NCBI GenBank assembly: GCA_023846275.1
Contig: CM043874.1
Coordinates: forward strand, 31,097,630 to 31,161,629
From: Vanilla planifolia
Lineage: Eukaryota > Streptophyta > Magnoliopsida > Asparagales > Orchidaceae
DNA length: 64,000 nt
Reading direction: 5' to 3'
The notes beneath the pieces were generated by a model. It was not told where the DNA came from and did no database searches. It saw nothing but the letters and a program-made list of their open reading frames with translations. The position numbers and the translations under genes were made by a program. Below, in pieces: positions 23,191 to 37,486 of the stretch. Every line of letters begins with the position of its first letter. The stretch's first letter is position 1.

Positions 23191-26100
23191 TTCCAAGACT
23201 TCTTGTATATGTTTGAAATATAGCTTAATGAAATATCATTGTATTCAAAATAACATACTTCTTAAGCACATCTTGTTTAATTTTGTGTATAACTTCTCTC
23301 TCTATAAGATTTGCCCATTGTACTTTGGTCATTAGAATCTCTTTATTCATCAATTGTTTGATTTCTCTAGCCAAAGTCCTCACACCTTTTCTTCATAACT
23401 AAAGCTACTTTGCATCTCCATAACTTTTGGATCATATTAAATAATATGTAAAGGGTTTATAGCACACCACATTAGATTTGAAACATGGAACACGTCATGC
23501 ATCCTAGTAACTAGTAGAGGTAGAGCTACTTTGTATTCTTTAATTTCTTTAATTCTTTCTAATATATGAAACTATCCATTATAGTCTATCCTTAATTTTC
23601 CTCCTTTCCACAATCTAGAGACACTCTTAATAAGAATTACTTTCAAGAATATTTGTTCACCTTCCTAAAATTCTATTTTATGCTTAGACTTAAAGTATTA
23701 TCTTGGTGATCCTACACTTCTAGAATTCTTCCTTTGATTAGCTAGATTTTCTTTTAGTGTTTTCTACCAATTTAGGACCAACAACAAGCATTTCATTCTT
23801 TCTGTACCAACATAGCAACAATTAATATTTTTTACTATAAAGTTCTTCATATGATGCCATACTTATATTGCACTTAAAACTACTATTAAAAATAAATTCA
23901 ATCAAAATATGTGCATCTCAATGACCTTTGAAATCATGGATACATAATCTATGAATATCTTCTAATGTTCTTATAGTACGATTAGTTTGTCCTTTGGTTT
24001 GCCTATAGAATGCAATACATACAAAAGATTTGTTGCATCATTCTCCAAAAAAGAGAATTAGACTTGGAATCTTTAATAAATATTATCTTGCTAAGCACAC
24101 AATATAATCTCATAATCTAGTCAACATATAGTTGTGCTAATATCTCTATAGAATCATAATCTTGTTGGGAAAAAGCGCATAAACTTTGTTAGCCTATTTA
24201 TGACCACCAATATGGCTTCATATCCATGACTAGTTCTTGGAAGTCCCACAACATAATGTGTTGAGATTTCCAATTAGTTTCATAAAGGAACAATGAGTGG
24301 TTCTGATAATCTACTTGGCCTTTATTGCTTGCTTTTTATCTATTGACATATCATGAATTTTCTCACATAATAAAAAATCCCTCTTCATATCAAGACACTA
24401 ATTACTTCATGTCTTAACATATTTAGCATTGTGTGCCACTTGCATCATAATTATCTTCCATTTAGCTTCAATTGGATAACATATTCTATTATTAAAATAT
24501 AAGATTCTATTTTCATCTAGATTGACATCCTCTTTTCTTTTAAGGATTTGAGTTTTTATTTTTAATTTTTTGTACTTTATGTATATCCTAAGATTCTTTA
24601 AGACCATGTAGCTAATCTATTTCAACTATAGTTAAGAAAAATTTCTTTTGCTTGCTAATGACAAGGAATTTAATTACAATTAAGCCATTTCAATAATTAG
24701 CTAAGCCTCTTCAATAGTAGATATCAAGCTATTTAGATTAGCTCTTCTATTCAAGCCATGTTTATTGCTTCATATTTATTGCTTCATATTTATCGCTTCA
24801 TAAGTAAATATGCACTTATGGCTACTACAATCTATATATATTTGTCTCTTTAGAAAATATCTCCATATTTTTAGTATAAAAATAAACATTAGCTAACTAC
24901 ATGTCATACATTGGATAGTTATTTTCATTAAGCCATAATTGTTAGGAACATAAGCAATATCTCTCCCATTCTAGATAAATATGCACCTCAGTCCTTGTAA
25001 GGAAGCATCATTATACACCTAAAATTTAGCATCACATTTAACCAAAGTCAAGATTGATGTAGAAATTAGCTTTTGTTTAAGAGAATGAAAACTTCTTTCA
25101 CGTGTCATGTCCCATTCAAATGAAACTATCTTTTGGACGATTCATGTCGAAGGCACAACAATCTACGAAAACTTCATACAACTTTTCTATAATAGTCTAC
25201 GAAACTTAGAAAATCTTTTGATTTTCAAGGACACCGGTCTTCTTGGCCAACTAACAACTATAATCACTTTTTGAGGAGCCACAAAAATTCCCTCTAATTT
25301 TGTCCAAAAAAATGAAAAACGTCTCAACCAAAAACTACACTTTATAAATTTTGCATACAACTAATGGTATCTCAACTTTCATAGCACCATATTCAAATGT
25401 ATTTTGTGCTCCCTTTCGTCCATTGATTAAATCAAGACATCACCTATGAATATAATCATGATCTAGTCCAGTCATTTTCTAAATATAACCATGAATAAAT
25501 CAAATCCATAAATGTTGTTTAATCATTCCTTAAACAAAAGAGTATTACTAGAAATTCATAATGCATAGTTTTGAATGCAAACTTTGAAATATCATCCTTC
25601 CAATTCCTTAAGTTATGGTAACTAGAACACAAGTCTGTCTTTGAAAACACAACCACCCTTGAAATTATTCAAACAATTCATCAATTCTAAACAATAAATA
25701 TTTATTCTTAACTATAACTTTATTCAATTCCCTATAATTGATGCATATTGTCATGTTGTTGCCATTATTTTTCATAAATAACATCAGTACACTCAATGGA
25801 GATATGCTTGACCTAATGAATCCTCTTTTAATCCATTCTTGATATTGAATCCTTGTCTCCTATAATTTCATAAGTGTTATGCTATAAGAATCCCTGAGAT
25901 GGATTCAAAACAAGGAATTAAGTCAATTCCAAACTCAATCTATTTGTCAAGTGGTGCTCCTAATTGATCCTTATAGAATACATCTCAAAAATGATAAACC
26001 AAAGGAAAATCTTGTAGTTTTAATTCTTCCTTCTCAATTATTCTTGCTAAAGGTATAAAACATTCACTACTCATTTGTAATGGCATTTTGGCTATCAACA

Positions 26101-27600
26101 TAGATTTCAATGAAACTTTTCTACCCTTACCAAAATAAATGACATTAGTGCAATCTTTCATATGAATTTTGATTTTTTTTCTCTAAATAATTTATTATTT
26201 CTTGATGAGATGTTAGCTAATCCATACCTAGTATCATATCATATTCTTTTAGATTTATAATAATCTAAATGGGATTTGAAATACTTCTTATTTATCTCAA
26301 TATCTTGTTTAGTAAATTAATCCACCCTCACTCCATGACCCATAGGCAACATTATTAACAAAGCTTTATTTAAAGTTTGTTGTTCTATAGTCAAATTTGT
26401 AATCATATTGACATAAATAAAAAAGTGTGATACACCATAGCTAAATAATACAATAGCATGTATATTTTTGTAACAATAAGGCGATTGTTATCACATTAGA
26501 AGATGTATATGCCTCTCTTTCAGTGATAGCATATGCTTGTGGTTGCATCCTTTGAGTTAGAGGAGTTGTAACTTCCCCTCCACATTAACCATATATAATG
26601 AGTATGGTGTCACTAGGTCTTGTTATTGCACACCCTACATGAATTTGCATTATACCACTAACAATTCCACCTTTTATAGATAGAACCTTGCAATGTGTCC
26701 CATTTCATGGAATTTAAAACATTTGATTTGCCCTTTTCTTTAACATTAGTCCTAATGCTATTTCATGGAAATCTTACAATGAAAACTTCCTTCTATCTTA
26801 TATTCTATGTAGAACTTTGTGGTCCAATACCCATAATCATTTGCTTTTCAATGCCAACACTAGAGCAAAAAGCAGAACCTTTTCTTATCCCCAACTTACA
26901 TTTTTTCTTTCATCATATTTTGATCATTCTCAATAGGTTGAGATACCTCAACTAATGCTCTATAGGTGAGAAATTCCAATGGAGCCATTACACAAGTATT
27001 GTATCACTAGTTTGTTCCAAAATATATAACACTTTAGTCTTCCATAAACACCATCTCAAGAGAAAAAACTCCTTGCTCATAATCAACTACAATCATACCC
27101 CTTTGAGCTAACTTGCTCAACTCAACTATATCCTATGTTTAGCATATGCTAGAACATATCATTCCTTAAAACCTTTGCAAAACTCTCTCCATGAAATATT
27201 CAATTTAATTTTCCATCAAACTTTAGCCTCTTTTGTTCAATCCACCAATTTATGGTAGCTTTACTCAAACTAACATTAATAATGGAACTCTCTTATTTTT
27301 AAGGAACATCATGCTTTTAAGCTACATGTCCATATTTTGTAGCAATCCTCAGCTTACATCAGGTCAATAGCACCCGAAAATACAATAGATGTAGTTTGAT
27401 GAATTACTCCACCAATTTGTTTAGATGATATCCCTTCACATGTTTACATGAAGGAGTTAAGATAGATTCTTTTTGGAGAAAATTATTTCAACTAGCTCCT
27501 TTGATAATAAATATTGCCTAATTTTCGACTACTTTTTATGCCTCTCAACTCTATTTATGCTAGTTGCCTCTTTTCTTTGATTGTTCAAAGGATCCATTAT
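23191..27600 (-). mobile_element. Ty3/gypsy gag-pol remnant (minus strand)
   Basis: The gag start is probably the ATG at 27597 (MDPLNNQRKEATS). A zinc knuckle 'KCFKFHEMGHIARF' is at about 26715-26675, with the second and last Cys changed to Phe and Tyr. The RT active site at about 25452-25436 reads 'FIGDVLI', so the first catalytic Asp is Gly. The integrase 'VVGLPRTSHGYEAI..V' block and 'INRLTK' are at about 24260-24190. Order and motifs fit Del/Tekay-type gypsy elements. Between 23200 and 23800 lies the decayed integrase C-terminal region. Both LTRs are present, so the element inserted complete and decayed in place. Confidence 0.75.
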
Positions 27601-27639
27601 GTCATATAGCATTTTAGTAAAACATCCTTTATTGTATTT

Positions 27640-29627
27640 TAAATATTATAAAATTACATGTATCAAACATCAAGAAACATCACATGACAACATTTTTCCC
27701 CCACTATGACTGTTTACATTGCTCACATTAACTTATCGTAAGAACTTATCCTGTTTAATATCATTTTTGTGATATTGGTCCTAGGTCATATCCCAAGTGT
27801 TACATAAATTAGTATTGCATTCTATATTTCATATATGTACTAAAGTATTTTCTTTCCTCAACTCTTGCATTTACCACCATAACACATTACATAAAACTCA
27901 TTTATTTAGATCTTTATAATATAGAATGTAAGTAATAGTAATAAAAATATTTACTACAATCACATCTCACAAAACATTAAATCTCATGTAGTCTTCTCAC
28001 CTACATTATCTATATCAAAATACAACATGTGAACAATTTCCAAATATTACAACATGTTTATTCCACTACATCTAAAATATGTTAGCTAACATGGTCTAAA
28101 ACATCATCATAAGCTTATAGGAAATAACTAACAAGAAAATCTTATGTGAACACCATGACAAGTTAGGTCATATCATATGCAAGATCTATATCACATATAC
28201 TATATAATTAATAAGTTGTATATGAATGATTTCACAAAACTATAATTCACATCCAATTACTAATTATTTATTTTTATTTCATATGATTTATTAATTATGA
28301 TAACCTTGATTACGTTTCACATAACTTATTAGCCACCTAAGCTTTTCACAAGCCTTTTTATAACTTTCATGGATCATTAATCACTCCATCATTCTCTTAC
28401 CTTCTACATGAAAAATCAATCACCTATACATATAGTTCACCCTTATGATGCTTACTAACAACCCAACCATGCTTTCACCTTTTCATGACTTAGCATTACT
28501 AGACCTTTATGTAGCTTATCACTAACCAAGCATTATAACACCTTTACATAGCTTATTACCACTCAAAGATTATTTATTATGAAGCTTCACTTGCAAATGA
28601 GATACCTAACATATGATTATAATACATGCTCATTACATAGCATCTTACCTTGTTCCCATTAGCATTATTCATTTCAAAAATCATTCATATGTTCATAGTA
28701 GTGAAGCATCATGCTTTTCAAAATCTACATAGAGATTGTGCAAAAGGCATAATATTCAATAACTATTATTACCTTCATGTAGACCACTTACCTAAATACT
28801 GGAGAGTTGTTTAATTAATTCCTTGTCCACTATCATTCCCTTATTGTAATTACAAATATAGCATACACCACTTTTCATTAGTATATTTAATTTACTACAT
28901 GCTCTACCATGCATTAATTAATAAATACTTTTTATTTATCTCCTCATTAGAAGTTTTTTGCTTCCCATGAAATTCTACTTCATGCATAAAGGAGTAAATC
29001 CCTATGAGATTGCATGAAAATTGATGTGCACTACATAGGAGTCACGTTGCTTTGCAAATGAGGTCCCTTAGGATTTCTATCTAAATGATTTCCTTCCTAC
29101 ATTCCCCAAAGTTTTTACTTTATGAATTTCTCTTTCTCCTTTAGTTTCCTTCAAAATTAAGAGTTAATCTCTTATGCTTCTTTTCCTCATATATAGTAAG
29201 CTATTAAATATTTATCAATGAACTCCTAATATATCCTTTGATCTAAACTTTATGAAGTTTAGTATTCTTTACATTTTTTGTGCCAAATGATTTTTAAAAT
29301 TTATTAGATAAATTTCAGTATGAGTTACTCATCAAGTTTTATAATTTTGTTAAAATTTGATAATATTTTAATGTGATTTGATACTTATTGTATTTTACCT
29401 TGCCAAATTATTGCACAAATAAAATACTAATACTCAAAAGCATCAAAGTTCTGTTTCATTGTTAACCACTTCAAATCTTAATGAAATTATCATAATTGGA
29501 TTTATTTATTTTATTTTATTTTAGATTATATTTTTTACCTTCTTTTGAAGTTACAACCTTTGCAAATAATCCCATTTTGGACTTTTTTAACATTTTTTAT
29601 CTATTTCAAAAGTATAAATATAATGAT
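27640..29627 (-). mobile_element. 5' LTR of the minus-strand gypsy
   Basis: This is the partner of 21740-23190, sharing several long phrases in the same order. About 2 kb long, it is the fuller copy. The inner edge near 27640 is placed just upstream of the gag ATG at 27597, and the outer edge near 29627 by the end of similarity to 23190. There is no coding content. Visible divergence between the LTRs is high, which implies an old insertion. Confidence 0.6.
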
Positions 29628-30793
29628 AATTTATTAAGTTATATTTTAAATATATACAAGAGATGTTGAAATGTTACATAAACGTTTCAACATGCTCCTT
29701 GGAAGAGATAATACTCTCAAGCACCAAAAAAGTAAATTCATCTTGCCCACAAACTAGGCCAAGGCAGCTCATAGATAGTAGTACAAGCAATGAGCTTAAA
29801 GCAACCTTTTTTTTAAGATATAAATGAGAACTTAAAAGGTTTAGTAAAAGAGACAAACAGCACCCAAGAAAGAAGTAGTTTAAGTGAATACAAATACAAT
29901 CAAAGGCTTTAAAACAACCACAAATAAGCAATAAACCTTACTGAAAAAGATATACAATGACTATAGTCAATGTGCCCCTTAAATTTATTCAATATACTTC
30001 AATTTCTTAAGGTTTTAGATAATTATTAGCTTCAAAATGTATTTGGAACATTAGGATGACTAAGACTTTTAAGGGATTAGATATTAAATATTATTGATTA
30101 AAAACTAAATTTAAAAGATTAGGAATTAAGTATTAGAAATTAAGAATTAAAAATCAAGGATTAAAACTATATAAATCCTTTTAAATCCCAACGAGGAAAA
30201 CTATGTTTGTTATAAGATCATATTTTAAAATGTTATATTAATTAGATCTAATATTTAAATATAGCCATATAATATATAAATAGAAAGCTGGTAAAATATT
30301 TTAAAAATATAGAATATTTAGATAAAAATATTAGGCTATGAAAGTAGATTTAGGAAGGATAAATCTAAAAAGTTAATTTTGAATTGTAATTTCTTAACAT
30401 TACATGGACAATACTATGAAGTATTTGAATACAAAGATATAACACAATAATTTCACTAAAAAGAAAGTTATTTTATTTGAAATTAAAGCAAACAATCACA
30501 TAGCTAAATAAGATAAGAATGTAGCAACTAAATCATTAAGAAAGCTTTAGAAAGAAAAACTAATGAAATCAAAATTATTTATTTTCTATCAAAGAAAAAT
30601 TATATTTTTATTTAATCAATAAAAAACTATGCCAAATAAGTGATAGAAGTAAAAGCATATTAAAATATTTAAGCTGATTAAATGGCCTAAAATAAAATGT
30701 AAAATAAATATAAATCTCTCTTATTTTTTCTTTGATTAAACTTTTGTTGTCACTCATTTATGTGTCTTCATATGTTTTATTTATTGTACCCTT
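29628..30793. other. Spacer between gypsy and copia elements
   Basis: No gene is supported. An 85-codon minus-strand open frame at 29674-29931 is hydrophobic and Leu/Ser-rich but shows no family motif; I treat it as chance. The remainder is extremely AT-rich. Confidence 0.4.
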
Positions 30794-32690
30794 TGATGTG
30801 ATGATCACAAAACTAAGTTAAATATTATTAATACCTTGTTAAGCTTAGTGTTATTTTTGTTTAACCTTCATGTATTACCATTGTAGTTGGGTTTACCAGA
30901 GCAAGGACTATAAGATCTGAAGTGTAAGAAGATTGAAGGCTAAACTAATTGATTTTGGAGCCAAGATCCAAGCTCTTTGTGGAGTGGCTAATCCATAAAT
31001 AACTTACATTCTTAATCATTCATATGTTTAGCATATTAAACCATTCTTTTCTTTGTAATTATGGTGCTTAAGATCGTAATCATAGTTCATGCATTTTTTA
31101 ATTAATGTTTGTGATAAGAATATTCATTAACCATATTATTTTAGGTTTAAAAATTAAGTCTTTTAATTTTAAATTTTTTATAAAAAATATTTTAATAGTT
31201 TTTTTCCTAAGGACCCACTCCTTGATTAAGCCCAAATGCATAGGCCAAGTGGCCAAAAGTGCTATTTAGGTCTTAAGGAGCCTTAGGTTAGGAAATCAGC
31301 TGAAATCAAGTCAGGTTAGGCTTAAGTCTCAATCATGGTACAATCCTATAGCAACTTGAGTAATTCAATTAAAGGCATCACTTTTTGACCCAACTTAGGC
31401 TTATCGAGTTGAACCAAACTTGAAATAATCAAGTAGTGAGATTGTGTCAAGTAAAACCCATGCATGTGCACAAGAAACCTGGGTCATGACCTCTCAAAAA
31501 TACCAGAAGATAGCCAACCCCATTTAAGCTACTTTAATCATATGATGCAACTAAGATATATTATAAATTGCATATGCATTTTTGCAATATGGAACTAATG
31601 TCATCAGTGTCATCTAACCACACATTTTCATATTCAAATGAAAGAGATCATGTCTACCTCTTAAACTGGAATCATGGTCCATCACACCATCCATTTGATG
31701 AGGTCGATTGAATGGTCATAATTGATTACTCCATTTTTAACAATAGATTTCATTCAATCATCCATCTAATAAGCCTAATTAAATGGTTGAGATCTGATTT
31801 GCCTTTGCCAACAGTGCTCTTGTACATTAGTACCATCCTTCCAACAAGTAAGATCTAATGATCTAGATCAAATCTCATTTGGATTAGATCTAAACCCTTT
31901 AATCAAGCTTTTGATCAAAGGGCTTGTGTTTCATCCACACAGATTAGATGGTTGCTACTATTCTTCTTCTACTTTTATTTCCAACAAAGGCTATCTTTCA
32001 AGAAAGGCCAATTCTAATCATTAAAAAGGTTATTTTTTTATGTTTTTTGAACTATAGATAGAGGTCATTTAACAATATGTAAAATTGATGACTCAACTTG
32101 AGAAACTAAAAAAATGTTCAAAAGAAGTCCAAAACAAGGTATCATTTTTCACTACATGCTTGCAGGAGTTGTAAGTTATTTAATCATTTCATGTCTCAAC
32201 AACTTACCACTTCATTCATTTCATATTATTCAATAACATATACATATATAGTTGTTGTGCCACTCTTACTTAAAAAATTCAAAGGTGTAAGAGCTTTGTG
32301 TGAGCTTTTTTTTTGTAAAGTTTTCCTAATTTCTTGTAGCCAAATTTCTTGTTTTTTTATTCTCTCATTAGAGTGCTATATTGTACTTGATTTATCCCAA
32401 TTAGTTTTGACAAAAAAGAAGTGGTTAATGGAAGCTCAATTAGGTGATTAGGGGTGGATGTAGGCCCAGATTTTAGCTAATGATCCTAAAAAATCTTGAT
32501 GCCTTTCTTTGTTTATTATTATACATTTTTGTTTTTCATTTCATAGAATAATATTTTTTAATCAAAATTTTTATCACTAAGCATAAGATTTTTTTAATTA
32601 AAAATATTTTTTGAAATAAAAAAATTGAGAAGTTTTGTTAAAATCCTAATTCTTCTCTCAAGTACATTGAACCTCACACGATTCACATCA
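30794..32690 (+). mobile_element. 5' LTR of the 8.6 kb copia element
   Basis: It is 1897 bp long, bounded by TGATGTGA and TCACATCA. It aligns along its length with 37487-39392: 'gatgatcacaaaactaagtt' after the start, 'ttacattcttaatcatt' in the first third, 'gatctaa.gatc.aaatcaaat' in the middle, and the common end. The TATA-like box is mutated to TATAGATA at 32053-32060. Confidence 0.85.
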
Positions 32691-32691
32691 A

Positions 32692-32706
32692 GTAATATCA
32701 AAGAGA
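32692..32706 (+). promoter_or_regulatory. Primer binding site remnant
   Basis: Directly after the LTR end, GTAATATCAAAGAG resembles TGGTATCAGAGC, the site complementary to the 3' end of initiator methionyl tRNA used by most plant LTR retrotransposons. Three positions are decayed, so this rests on location and partial match. Confidence 0.55.
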
Positions 32707-32759
32707 GATTTCTATCAAAAGAAAAACATTTCTAAGAAAAGATCCTTATGGCTCTTCCA

Positions 32760-35700
32760 TGTGTTGAAGACAATGCAATCTTATATGAGAGAGTAATGTT
32801 ACACCAACCACCTTTGTTCAAGGGTAAATTTTATCTTTATTGAAAAAATATAATTTATTTATTTTTAAAATTGGTTAATTTGAAAATATAAGATATTGTT
32901 GAATGTCTATTTCATTTTTCACCAAGGCCATTAGTACTAAAAAAATGAGAAAATCATTAAGTAAACTCACTCTCAAGAAGAAACATAGAGTTCAACTTAA
33001 TTCTCAGGCTATGAAAATTTTATAGTGGTTTGGGTGCTTTCAAGTATAATCGAATGATGAACTTGAAAATAGCAAATAAGATTTTTTCAAAACTAGAAGT
33101 ACCAATGAAGAAACCTCTCAAGTTAAGTAGACCAAAATCAATATTCTTATTCATGAGTATGAATTATTTTGTATGAAACTAATTGAGAGCATTACGATCA
33201 TATTTACAAGATTTATAAATATTATTAATGGACTAACCTTGATGAGGAGGTTTTAATCAATGAATAGCCAAAGAAGATTCTTCAAGTACTTTCTTAATAA
33301 TATGACCATATAGTGATAGTCTTGAAAGTAAAAAAAGAATATTTTAGCAATGTCACCAAATGAGTTATTGGGTAAACTCTTAACAAATGAAATTAAGCCT
33401 GCAAAGAGAAAAGATGAAGAACTTGTGTTTAAAAATGAACATAAAAGGAAGAAAAAATCAATTTCCTTTGAAGTCAATTCCTCCACCAATTCAGATTTTT
33501 TCATCTCAAGTGAGCTAGCTCTTATTTCTAAAGGTTTATCTTGATTACATAACAAAAGTAATGTAGGTTAAAGATTTGGTAAGAATAAGAAGTAAAAGGG
33601 CAAGATTGTTTCTCATGAAAAAAACAAATTTTTATGAATGCAAATTACATGGGCATAAAAAGTCTAATTACCCTCACTACAAGAAGAGAGTTAAGAAGTT
33701 ATAGAAATAAAAGAACAAAAGGAAAGCTATGAAGATCTCATTAGATGATTCAGATAGCTCTTCTTCTAACAATAAAGAAAAGAATGAGAGTTTGATTTGT
33801 CTTATGACAAAGGAATGTATTCCAATTACATCATCAGATGATAAGGTATGTTCCTCTTATATTCATGTTTGCACTATGTTTAAAAAATTAGCTTTCAACT
33901 ATCTTAAATTAAAAAAGAGTATGAAAATTATTTAGGTTTGCATGAACATTTGAAAGAGTTGAATGCTAGTTATTTGCATGAGATTAAGAATGAAAGAGAT
34001 AAGAAAGCTTCTCTTATTATCAAGAATACCTTGTTAGTTAGAAAATTAAATGATTTAAAAAGTTTATATGCTTATTATGGAACTTTCTTTCAAAAGGTTG
34101 GTTATGTTAGAAATGTTATATACTCTTTTGCACAAAATATTTCTTATAATTATTGCATGAGATTTATACATATTTCTTCATATTGCAAGTTTAGAAATAT
34201 TGTAGATAGTAAATCTTTTAGGTTTATTTGGATTAAATATAATAGTTTTAATAATGAACAAGTTAAGACATGTGGATCCAAAAAAGTTTGTGTTCTCAAA
34301 TCTAATGTTTGATTTTTTTTGTAAGAGTGCATTTCTTCAAAGATTGAGGAAGGCATATGATAATGGACATTTATGACACATGATTGGAGATGCATTCTTA
34401 TTCATCTACTTAAAGTCTTATGATGGAGGTGAAGTTACACTTCCTAAGAATTCCAAAAAGGTGTTTGGAATTATAATTGTGGGTAACTCACACACTTCTA
34501 TAAGAAAGGTTCTCTTTGTGCAAAATTTTAAGATATAATCTTCTTAATATTAGTCAATTATATGACTCTACTTTTATGCATCATTAGTAAATATAATATT
34601 CCTCTTATCATAAGATGTAGGAAAGATTATACTTATGTTCTATTCTTGCACATGATTAAGAATGGTGGACTAGAATGCCTTATCTCATATGACAATAAAT
34701 CTTCCTTATAACAAAAGATTTTGTCACTTAGGAAAGCCTTCTTTTAAGAATTATATGAAGTTTAACCTAGTTAAAGGTTTACTAAACCTTAGTTGGTCTA
34801 GTGATCAATTATGTGTATTATGCCAATTAGGAAAATAGACCAAGGGGTAGCTCTAAACCATATAATGACATTACCACTAGAGAATTATTAAAGCTTATTC
34901 ATCTAGATCTATTTGATTCTCTTCATCCAAAGAGTCTAGACATAATCAAATATGGGTTGGTAGTTGTAAATGATTTTATTATGTTTACATGGGTTGTTTT
35001 TTTAGAAATAAAAGTGATGTATTTAAAAACTTTGTAAGTTTGCATAGTAAGATTGAGAAGGACCATGAGGTTATGTTAGTCTCCAATACAAGTGATAATG
35101 AAGGAGAATTTAAGAATAAATTATTTGATGATCTTGTAGCAAAAATAGAGTATTACATACTTTTTTTCACCTAAGATCCCATAACAAAATAGTGTAGATA
35201 GAGAAAGAATAAAGCCTTACTAGATGTCACAAGGTGTATGCTTAATGAGCATAATGTTCCAAAATATTTTTGGGCAGAGTCAGTTAATACTATATATTAT
35301 ATATTTAATATAATAATATGTAAACTTTTGCTACATATTTCTTCTTTCAAGTTGCTTTATGATAAGATCTCATTTTCATGTGTTTGGATGCATATGTTTT
35401 ATTCTAAGAAATGAAAAAAGAGATTTAGATAAATTAGATGTCAAGTTTGATGAAGTGATATTTCTAGGATACTCACTTATAGTAGTATATTTAGATTATA
35501 CAACAAAAGAACACTAGTTATAGAAAAGATAATCCATGTTAAGTTTAATGATCTCTTATTGAAGCATTTAATAGTCATCATCAAGTAGATCAACTTGATG
35601 AACTAGAAGATTTAAGTCTTTGAGAAGAAAAATTGGAGGATGTAGTTGAAGCCAATGAACCAATGAAAGAAGAAAATCAAATTGAGAAGTAGTCAAGATA

Positions 35701-37260
35701 TTCTAAGAATCACTTACTAAGTTGATCATAAGAGATGTAAGAGAAAGTCAAAACTAGCAGTGTTTATATCAAACTTTAAACCAAGTTTGTAGAAAATGTT
35801 TTTGAAGATAAGTCCTAAATTATTCAATGAATGAAGAGTTGATATGAATGAAATCAAGTATAGAATCTTGTACCTAGGCTAAATGATAGAACAATCATTG
35901 GTACAAAATAAATTTTCAAAAATAAGATAGATGAGAATGAAAATTTTATTAAGAATAAGGCAAGATTAGTAGCCAAAAACCATTGCTACTTAAGGAGTAG
36001 ATGTGGTTAAGACATTTGCTCCTATGATTAGACTAGAGACAATTAGGATCTTACCTACTTATGCATGTTACAAAGGTTTTAGATTATGACAAATAGATGT
36101 TAAAAGTTTATTTTTAATAAAAAATATAAATGAAGAATTATATATTGAATAACTCCCAAGATTTGAGATACATGACAACATAAATCATATTAAACTTAAG
36201 AAGGCCCTTTATGGTTTGAAGCAAGCTCCAAAAACTTGGTATGAAAGATTATACATTTTTCTTACTTTAAATAAATTTTATAAAGGGAAGGTAGATGATA
36301 CCTTATTCATTCAAAATTCAATTAATGGTTAACTAACATGTTAAGTGTTGTAGATGACATAATTTTGGAGCTTTCAGTGAAGAGATGTGTATAAAGTATG
36401 TTAATTTAATGAAGAATGAGTTTGCAGTGAGTATGATATGAGAATTAACCTTCTTCTTAGGACTTTAGATTAAGTAAAAAAATGAAAAAAAAATCTTTAT
36501 TTCTCAAATCAAATATTTGATGGAATTACTAAATAAATTTTATTATGAGAACGTGAAATAAAGAAAGACTCTTATTAGCAAAAGCACTATCATAGATAAA
36601 AGATGAAGCTAGAATGCCTATTGATATTAAATTATTTAAATGAATGATTAGATCATTATTATCTTACTACAAATAGGCTTAGTATTATGATTAGAGTAGT
36701 TCTGTGTGCGAGATCTTAGTCCAATCCTAATGAATCATATTGACAAGCAATTAAGCATATCTTTAAGTATCTTATGGGCACTATGACTCTAGGCTTATAG
36801 TAACCAAGATGTGAATCTAATTTGATTTAATAACCTATATAGATGCTAAATTTGTAGTTAGTAAGACTGATAGAAAGACTAACTTTATATGTACTAATTG
36901 ATTAATGGTTCACTAATTTCTTAGTTTAATAGAAAACAAAATTATGCCACACTATCAACAACAAAGGGTAAGTATATTGCTACTAGTAATTATTGCTACT
37001 CAAGTTTTATGGATTAAATAATAACTTTTGGATTATGGTTTATAATTTAATTATATTCTAATTTTTTATGATAATTCAAGTACAATTTGTTTATTTAGGT
37101 ATCTTATTCAACACTCAAGAACAAACACATTGTGTTAACATATCACTTTATTAGAGAACATGATAGAAGAAAGAAATTCAATTATTAATTTTTTTTGTCT
37201 TCTATTTAGTTGGTGCATACTTTTACCAAGCCATTAGCTACAAAGGTTTTTCATTAATTT
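32760..37260 (+). pseudogene. Degenerate copia gag-pol of the 8.6 kb element
   Basis: Gag 'HQPPLFKGKFYLY' is near 32800, and gag 'PNELLGKLLTNEIK' with the Lys-rich 'KRKKKSIS' at 33353-33465. The zinc knuckle 'YECKLHGHKKSNYPHY' is at about 33637-33685 (first and last Cys read as Tyr). GAG-pre-integrase 'CHLGKPSFKNY' is near 34725. Integrase reads 'VVFLEIKSDVF' near 34995 and 'NEGEFKNKLFDDL' near 35098. RT includes 'FAPMIRLETIRIL' at about 36017-36055, 'KKALYGLKQAPKTWYERLY' at 36200-36255, and the catalytic pair kept as 'VVDDII' at 36347-36364. RNase H 'HSRTNTLC' and frameshifted 'YHFIREH' are near 37105-37160. Stops and frameshifts occur throughout. Confidence 0.85.
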
Positions 37261-37298
37261 GATTGAGTTTATATGTAATTAATACTTTGAATGATCAC

Positions 37299-37310
37299 AA
37301 AAAGGGGGAG
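37299..37310 (+). promoter_or_regulatory. Polypurine tract of the 8.6 kb copia
   Basis: AAAAAGGGGGAG lies about 175 bp before the 3' LTR start at 37487, not directly beside it. A weaker ATCAAGATGGACA at 37460-37472 is closer and may be a decayed second copy, as expected in Sireviruses. Confidence 0.55.
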
Positions 37311-37486
37311 AATTTAAGGCATGAATTCAAGGAAAGTATTAGCTATCATTTAAGAGCAATAATGTTGAATGCTATATTACATTATTTTCATAGATGATAG
37401 TTTTTTGTTATTACATTTTTTTAATATCAAATTTTCAAATCTAGCATTGGTTTTGTAATCATCAAGATGGACATTATTATATCTTT

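Noticed and set aside
29674-29931. 85-codon Leu/Ser-rich minus-strand ORF as a small membrane protein
   Set aside because: No signal peptide pattern, splice sites, family motif or composition change supports it. It lies in intergenic spacer next to an LTR.
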